A stretch of DNA of 64,000 nucleotides from SIG480 sp045546975 (lineage in GTDB: Bacteria > Bacillota > Clostridia > Oscillospirales > JAAYXM01), in assembly GCA_045546975.1 (NCBI GenBank), contig JAZQDV010000008.1, positions 97,508 to 161,507 of the forward strand. The letters are read 5' to 3'. Shown piece after piece: positions 61,037-64,000 of the stretch. The number at the start of each line of letters is the position of its first letter. Position 1 is the first letter of the stretch. Below the pieces are notes generated by a model, which worked only from the letters and a program-made list of their open reading frames with translations, was not told the DNA's origin and did no database searches. The position numbers were made by a program, and so were the translations under genes.

Positions 61037-61752
61037 TACGGAAGGAAGCGGTACGGAACAACGCGGAACGCATCGTTTGCAAGGCGGAAGCCCTCGGCAT
61101 ACTCAACTCCGCACTGGAGACCTCTGTACTTACCGATGATTTCGTAATCCGCAAAGAAGTCCTTGCCTGTCATTGTGTCCTTGTAGTTGTCCTGCATCCA
61201 TGAAATCTGGCTCTTGTGCTCATAGCACATAGCCTTTTTTGTTTCCATAAAGTCGGAGATGTCAACATAGTCTGTCGGAACAAAGCCGAGACCGTTGACC
61301 GGCTCAAAATATGCGATGAGCGGAATCTTGTCGTACGGCTTGTTCTTTGTCGGAATCTTGGCTATCGGAATCATAACCGCAATATCGTTTACAATCTTTG
61401 AAGTGAGCTCGTGGTCGGGATTGTAGTCGTGCGGTGAGTGTGTGAGGATGATATCCGCCTTGCAGTAACGAACAAGGTCTATAAATGCGATTCTTGCTGC
61501 CTTGTCCTCAAAGAACATTTCATCGTCATAGTCAAGGCAGACGTATTCTGCACCGATATGTGCAGCGGCACGTCTTGCCTCTTCCTTTCGTACCTTTGCA
61601 ATCTCTTCCATTGAGAGAGTGGATGAGCCTACGTTACCGTTTGTTGCAGTAGCAGTAAATACCTTGTGGCCGAGACTTGCGTACTTTGCAAGAGTACCGC
61701 CGCAGGAGGTTTCAACATCATCGGGATGTGCGCCGATTGCGAGAATATTCAT
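61036..61752 (-). CDS. PIG-L family deacetylase
   Basis: Zinc N-deacetylase, 238 residues. The metal motif AIGAHPDDVETSCGG is at residues about 5-19 and the HSPHDYNPDHEL motif near residue 105 supplies the third ligand. Such enzymes remove acetyl groups from N-acetylated sugars (for example GlcNAc derivatives). In this operon it suggests an amino sugar substrate. It follows the PMI-like gene by about 100 bases with a hairpin between. Confidence 0.92.
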   Translation of the reverse strand: MNILAIGAHPDDVETSCGGTLAKYASLGHKVFTATATNGNVGSSTLSMEEIAKVRKEEARRAAAHIGAEYVCLDYDDEMFFEDKAARIAFIDLVRYCKADIILTHSPHDYNPDHELTSKIVNDIAVMIPIAKIPTKNKPYDKIPLIAYFEPVNGLGFVPTDYVDISDFMETKKAMCYEHKSQISWMQDNYKDTMTGKDFFADYEIIGKYRGLQCGVEYAEGFRLANDAFRVVPYRFLP

Positions 61753-61778
61753 AGTGTTTTCTCCTTTATTATATCATA

Positions 61779-61809
61779 AGAAGGTATCCTTTGATAAAGG
61801 ATACCTTCT
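61779..61809. terminator. Hairpin between the PMI-like and PIG-L genes
   Basis: AGAAGGTATCCTTT (61779-61792) and AAAGGATACCTTCT (61796-61809) with three-base loop: a perfect 14-bp stem without a clean T run on the minus strand. It may be a weak terminator or mRNA processing/stability element that gives the first gene higher expression than the rest. Confidence 0.6.
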
Positions 61810-61852
61810 CAAAGGCATATCTCGTAAAAACCGGTTAATTAACCGCGAAATT

Positions 61853-63670
61853 TTAGCCTTTCTTCCATCTCTGGATTACGCAGGTAACTCTGCCGCCCTC
61901 TTCGTTGATGATTTCATAATCACCAAAGCTTGCCGGGATAACGAGAGTCTGGAACTTGTCACACTCAGCACGAAGCTCAGGGTTCTTCTTGGAGATGACA
62001 GTTACCTTCTTACCTACTGTAAGAGTGAACATATGCATGAACTTGCCTTCTGTTGAAAGCTCGCCCTTCTCTTCAAAATGAATTCTTTCTACATGGTACG
62101 GCATTACAGAGTATGACTTGTACTGGTCGATGTAGTACTCAGGAGTCCACTTGATAACGCTCGGAGTTGAAAGGAGGTTCTCCTTAACCCATGATGCGCG
62201 GCGTGTCTTTTCCATGTTGCGGCCGTGCTCGAGGTGCATCTTAAGCGGTGAGCCTGTCATTGTCTTCTTATCGTCGTCCCATGACGGTCTTGCGAAGTCG
62301 TACTCAAAGAAGGAGTACTCAGTACCGTTGATACTCGGGTTTGTGTCCATCTCGAGAACCATCTGGTTTCCGCCGTGGCCGTGCATTGTCCCTGGCGGGA
62401 TGAGGTAGAGGTCGCCTTCCTTGGACGGCCAGTTGGAGATGAAGTCCTTCCAGTTTTCAATGGGCTTGATGTTCTGTGATTCTTCACAGAGACGCTCCCA
62501 CTCTTCGATATCAGCATCGTCCTTAAAGCCCATCCAGGTGTTAGCGCCTTCATAAGCTTCTGCGATGTAGTATGTCTCATATCTTCCGAGCGGTTCGTTG
62601 AAGTTGTCTGCAACGTACTTGCTTGACGGGTGGATGTGCATAGGCATTGAAATTCTCTCTGCCGGCTGTTTTGTCGGATGCCAACCGTCGTCAAGCCAAA
62701 TATCGAGCGGGAAGAGTCCCGGATACTGCTTGTGGATGAGTGAGCCTACGAGCTCCTCGCCGTACTGCATTGCGTTGAGCATCGGCATATTGATGCTTCT
62801 CTCGCCGCCGAAGTCGATGAGGATACGGAGCTCCGGACCTGCGATCTTGTTCCATGCGTTGTTTGCAAGGCCTTCTACGCCATAATCCATCTGCTCGTAG
62901 CGGTATGCACCCCACGGACCGGGGCTGAAGATCTTAACCTCGTGGATCGGGTACTTAACGAGAGTTGACATGATCTCGTTGTAAGCCTTGACAGGAACGA
63001 GAACGAGGTCGTCCTCGAAATAGTTCTCTATGTAGAAGTCCATTGCCTCGTACATATAGTCCTTCTGACGCTTGAGCATGTAGTAGTCAGAGTAGTTGTA
63101 CTCCTTCCAGCTATAGCCCTTTGTCGGCTCCTTGCAACCGAATGTCGGGAGCTTACCTGTCCACATATCCCACTGAACCTTCTGGTGAGTGTTGTCGACA
63201 TAGCACTTAACATCCAAAAGGGAAGCGAATTCCTTTACTGCAGCGCCGCAACCGTAGATGATAACTACCTTACCGTCCTTTGCAGAAAGCTTTGCCTTTG
63301 CCGAAGCAACAGCGTCCTTTGAAAGGATGTCTTCGATAACACCTTCTGTGTTAACCTTACCGAAGCCCGGGTCGTCTGTAACGTAGGGCTGGTTGTACTT
63401 TACAATCTCCTCTCTTGAAACGTAGAGAGTGTATGCAGGGATAAGAACTGTTTCCTTTCCTGCTGCCTTGAGCTTTGCGCTCAAAGCGTTTGCAATCTTC
63501 TCGAAATCGATTCCATACCAACCGTCAAGAGCGATGGTGTTTGCGCCTGCTGCGACCTTGTCAGCCAAAGCAGAAACAACTTTGTCCCAACCGAAGATAA
63601 CGGAATCTCTGTTAGCTGCGGAAATAACTATTTTGTTATCCGCATTCTTAATGGATTCATATACCGGCAT
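61853..63670 (-). CDS. PMI-type cupin fused to a degenerate kinase-like N-terminal domain
   Basis: 605 residues from ATG 63670 (AGGAGG upstream); the open frame to 63823 is an extension through the promoter region. The C-terminal half resembles class I mannose-6-phosphate isomerase/cupins (MPMHIHPSSKYVADNF with metal His, and GDLYLIPPGTMHGHGGNQMVLEM). The N-terminal half (about 20-190) resembles nucleoside/uridine-kinase folds (NTIALDGWYGIDFEKIANAL where a P-loop GxGKS/T is expected, and VVIIYGCGAAVKEFASLLDVKCYVDNT), with no P-loop lysine. A fusion with a dead kinase domain is inferred. It is first in the sugar operon. Confidence 0.72.
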   Translation of the reverse strand: MPVYESIKNADNKIVISAANRDSVIFGWDKVVSALADKVAAGANTIALDGWYGIDFEKIANALSAKLKAAGKETVLIPAYTLYVSREEIVKYNQPYVTDDPGFGKVNTEGVIEDILSKDAVASAKAKLSAKDGKVVIIYGCGAAVKEFASLLDVKCYVDNTHQKVQWDMWTGKLPTFGCKEPTKGYSWKEYNYSDYYMLKRQKDYMYEAMDFYIENYFEDDLVLVPVKAYNEIMSTLVKYPIHEVKIFSPGPWGAYRYEQMDYGVEGLANNAWNKIAGPELRILIDFGGERSINMPMLNAMQYGEELVGSLIHKQYPGLFPLDIWLDDGWHPTKQPAERISMPMHIHPSSKYVADNFNEPLGRYETYYIAEAYEGANTWMGFKDDADIEEWERLCEESQNIKPIENWKDFISNWPSKEGDLYLIPPGTMHGHGGNQMVLEMDTNPSINGTEYSFFEYDFARPSWDDDKKTMTGSPLKMHLEHGRNMEKTRRASWVKENLLSTPSVIKWTPEYYIDQYKSYSVMPYHVERIHFEEKGELSTEGKFMHMFTLTVGKKVTVISKKNPELRAECDKFQTLVIPASFGDYEIINEEGGRVTCVIQRWKKG

Positions 63671-63763
63671 TAATTTTTCCTCCTCATAGTATATTTGATA
63701 CAATAATTCTATCATTTTAATATAAAAAATAAAACACACATTTTTCCACATTTTTTGCACTAT

Positions 63764-63782
63764 ATTCCGCGAAACGCGAAAT
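63764..63782. promoter_or_regulatory. Imperfect palindrome upstream of the sugar operon, candidate operator
   Basis: ATTCCGCG, AAA, CGCGAAAT: eight-base arms with one mismatch, centred at 63773, about 95 bases before the sugar operon start and 45 bases ahead of the tRNA promoter. It is GC-rich in an AT-rich gap. The regulator is unknown. Confidence 0.45.
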
Positions 63783-63816
63783 GTCAGATTTATAAAAAAT
63801 TTTTTGTACATAATAC

Positions 63817-63845
63817 TTGACAAAGAAATATTTTTTTGATATTAT
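63817..63845 (+). promoter_or_regulatory. Promoter of the tRNA unit
   Basis: -35 TTGACA (63817-63822), 17-bp spacer, -10 TATTAT (63840-63845). Confidence 0.85.
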
Positions 63846-63862
63846 TTATAGGCTTTGGAAAT

Positions 63863-63938
63863 GCTGGTATAGCTCAATTGGCAGAGCAGCTGATTTGTAA
63901 TCAGCAGGTTGTAGGTTCAAGTCCTATTACCAGCTCCA
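63863..63938 (+). tRNA. tRNA-Thr (anticodon TGT)
   Basis: 76 bases with encoded CCA. Acceptor GCTGGTA pairs with TACCAGC, D arm GCTCAATTGGCAGAGC, anticodon arm CTGATTTGTAATCAG giving TGT, and T arm with GTTCAAGTC. Reads ACA and related codons. Confidence 0.97.
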
Positions 63939-63946
63939 GCTTATAT

Positions 63947-64000
63947 GGAGGAGTTCCCGAGTGGCCAAAGGGGGCAGACTGTAAATCTGTTGTCTTTCGA
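63947..64000 (+). tRNA. tRNA-Tyr (anticodon GTA), 5' part (cut by window edge)
   Basis: Begins GGAGGAGTTCCCGAGTGGCC and has the anticodon stem-loop AGACTGTAAATCT with GTA. The long variable arm of a class II tRNA-Tyr starts before the window ends. Eight bases after tRNA-Thr, likely one transcript. Confidence 0.93.

Noticed and set aside
61832..61845. Perfect 14-base palindrome CGGTTAATTAACCG after the PMI-like gene
   Set aside because: It sits downstream of the first gene, is short and AT-centred, and has no obvious target; noted but not called an operator.

Overview
The window looks like a chromosomal segment of an anaerobic Clostridia-class Bacillota, plausibly an Oscillospiraceae or Christensenellales relative. 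This rests on a T-box leader before thrS, a PyrR-type pyrimidine attenuator, the CIRCE/HrcA heat-shock operon, S-layer-homology proteins, an ECF vitamin transporter S-component, strong GGAGG ribosome sites and frequent TTG/GTG starts. Base composition is near balanced and most genes are core metabolism. No phage, IS element, CRISPR array or resistance cassette is visible.

Layout. 1-6365 (minus): histidine operon, TrpR/YerC-type regulator-hisZ-hisG-hisD-hisC-hisB-hisH-hisA-hisF (hisF runs off the left edge). 6366-8556 (plus): divergent T-box-controlled thrS. 8567-15734 (minus): VanZ-like gene, a membrane-anchored unknown, a large SLH surface protein and an exopolysaccharide module (tyrosine phosphatase CpsB, BY-kinase CpsD, Wzz-like YveK, CapD-type sugar dehydratase). 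15802-20696 (minus): hrcA-grpE-dnaK-dnaJ. 20936-22343 (plus): pyridoxal kinase-like gene plus ECF S-component. 22350-27693 (minus): XRE membrane regulator, then an operon of L-serine dehydratase, M20 amidohydrolase, an unusual NAD-binding epimerase-like protein and a DHDPS-family lyase. 27788-30794: degV (plus), XRE regulator (minus), fused aroE-aroK (plus). 30805-38462 (minus): Gld-like ABC exporter module (ATPase, permease, GldG-like, DUF4340-like), aspS and hisS. 38473-48354 (minus): SLH peptidase-like protein, then the pyrimidine operon pyrC-carB-pyrK-pyrD-pyrF-pyrE-pyrB behind a PyrR-type attenuator. 48370-51852 (minus): acyltransferase, and a PII-like protein paired with a duplicated DUF1538 membrane protein. 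51893-57091 (plus): ybaK, two tandem GH110-like beta-helix proteins, an AT-richer beta-propeller-like gene and a relic 3' end of a third beta-helix copy. 57175-63670 (minus): six-gene sugar operon (PMI-like cupin, PIG-L deacetylase, epimerase-like protein, FucI-like isomerase, D-lyxose isomerase-like protein, PfkB kinase). 63817-64000 (plus): tRNA-Thr and the start of tRNA-Tyr behind one strong promoter.

The most unusual items are: a short inverted-repeat element family (three copies, shared 10-bp ends) sitting exactly against a hairpin at the 3' end of operon genes; a perfect inverted repeat whose two arms carry the -35 boxes of the divergent his and thrS promoters; four GGTCGGTT-like direct repeats at about 21-bp spacing upstream of the vitamin B6-type operon; the PII-like/DUF1538 pair; the beta-helix tandem array with a relic third copy; a PyrB with only the zinc domain of PyrI fused on; and a PMI-like protein fused to what looks like a dead nucleoside-kinase fold.

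Start positions were moved from the longest open frame wherever a ribosome site or promoter inside the extension decided the matter; these choices are stated per gene. Family names come from recognising motifs by eye, with no database search.
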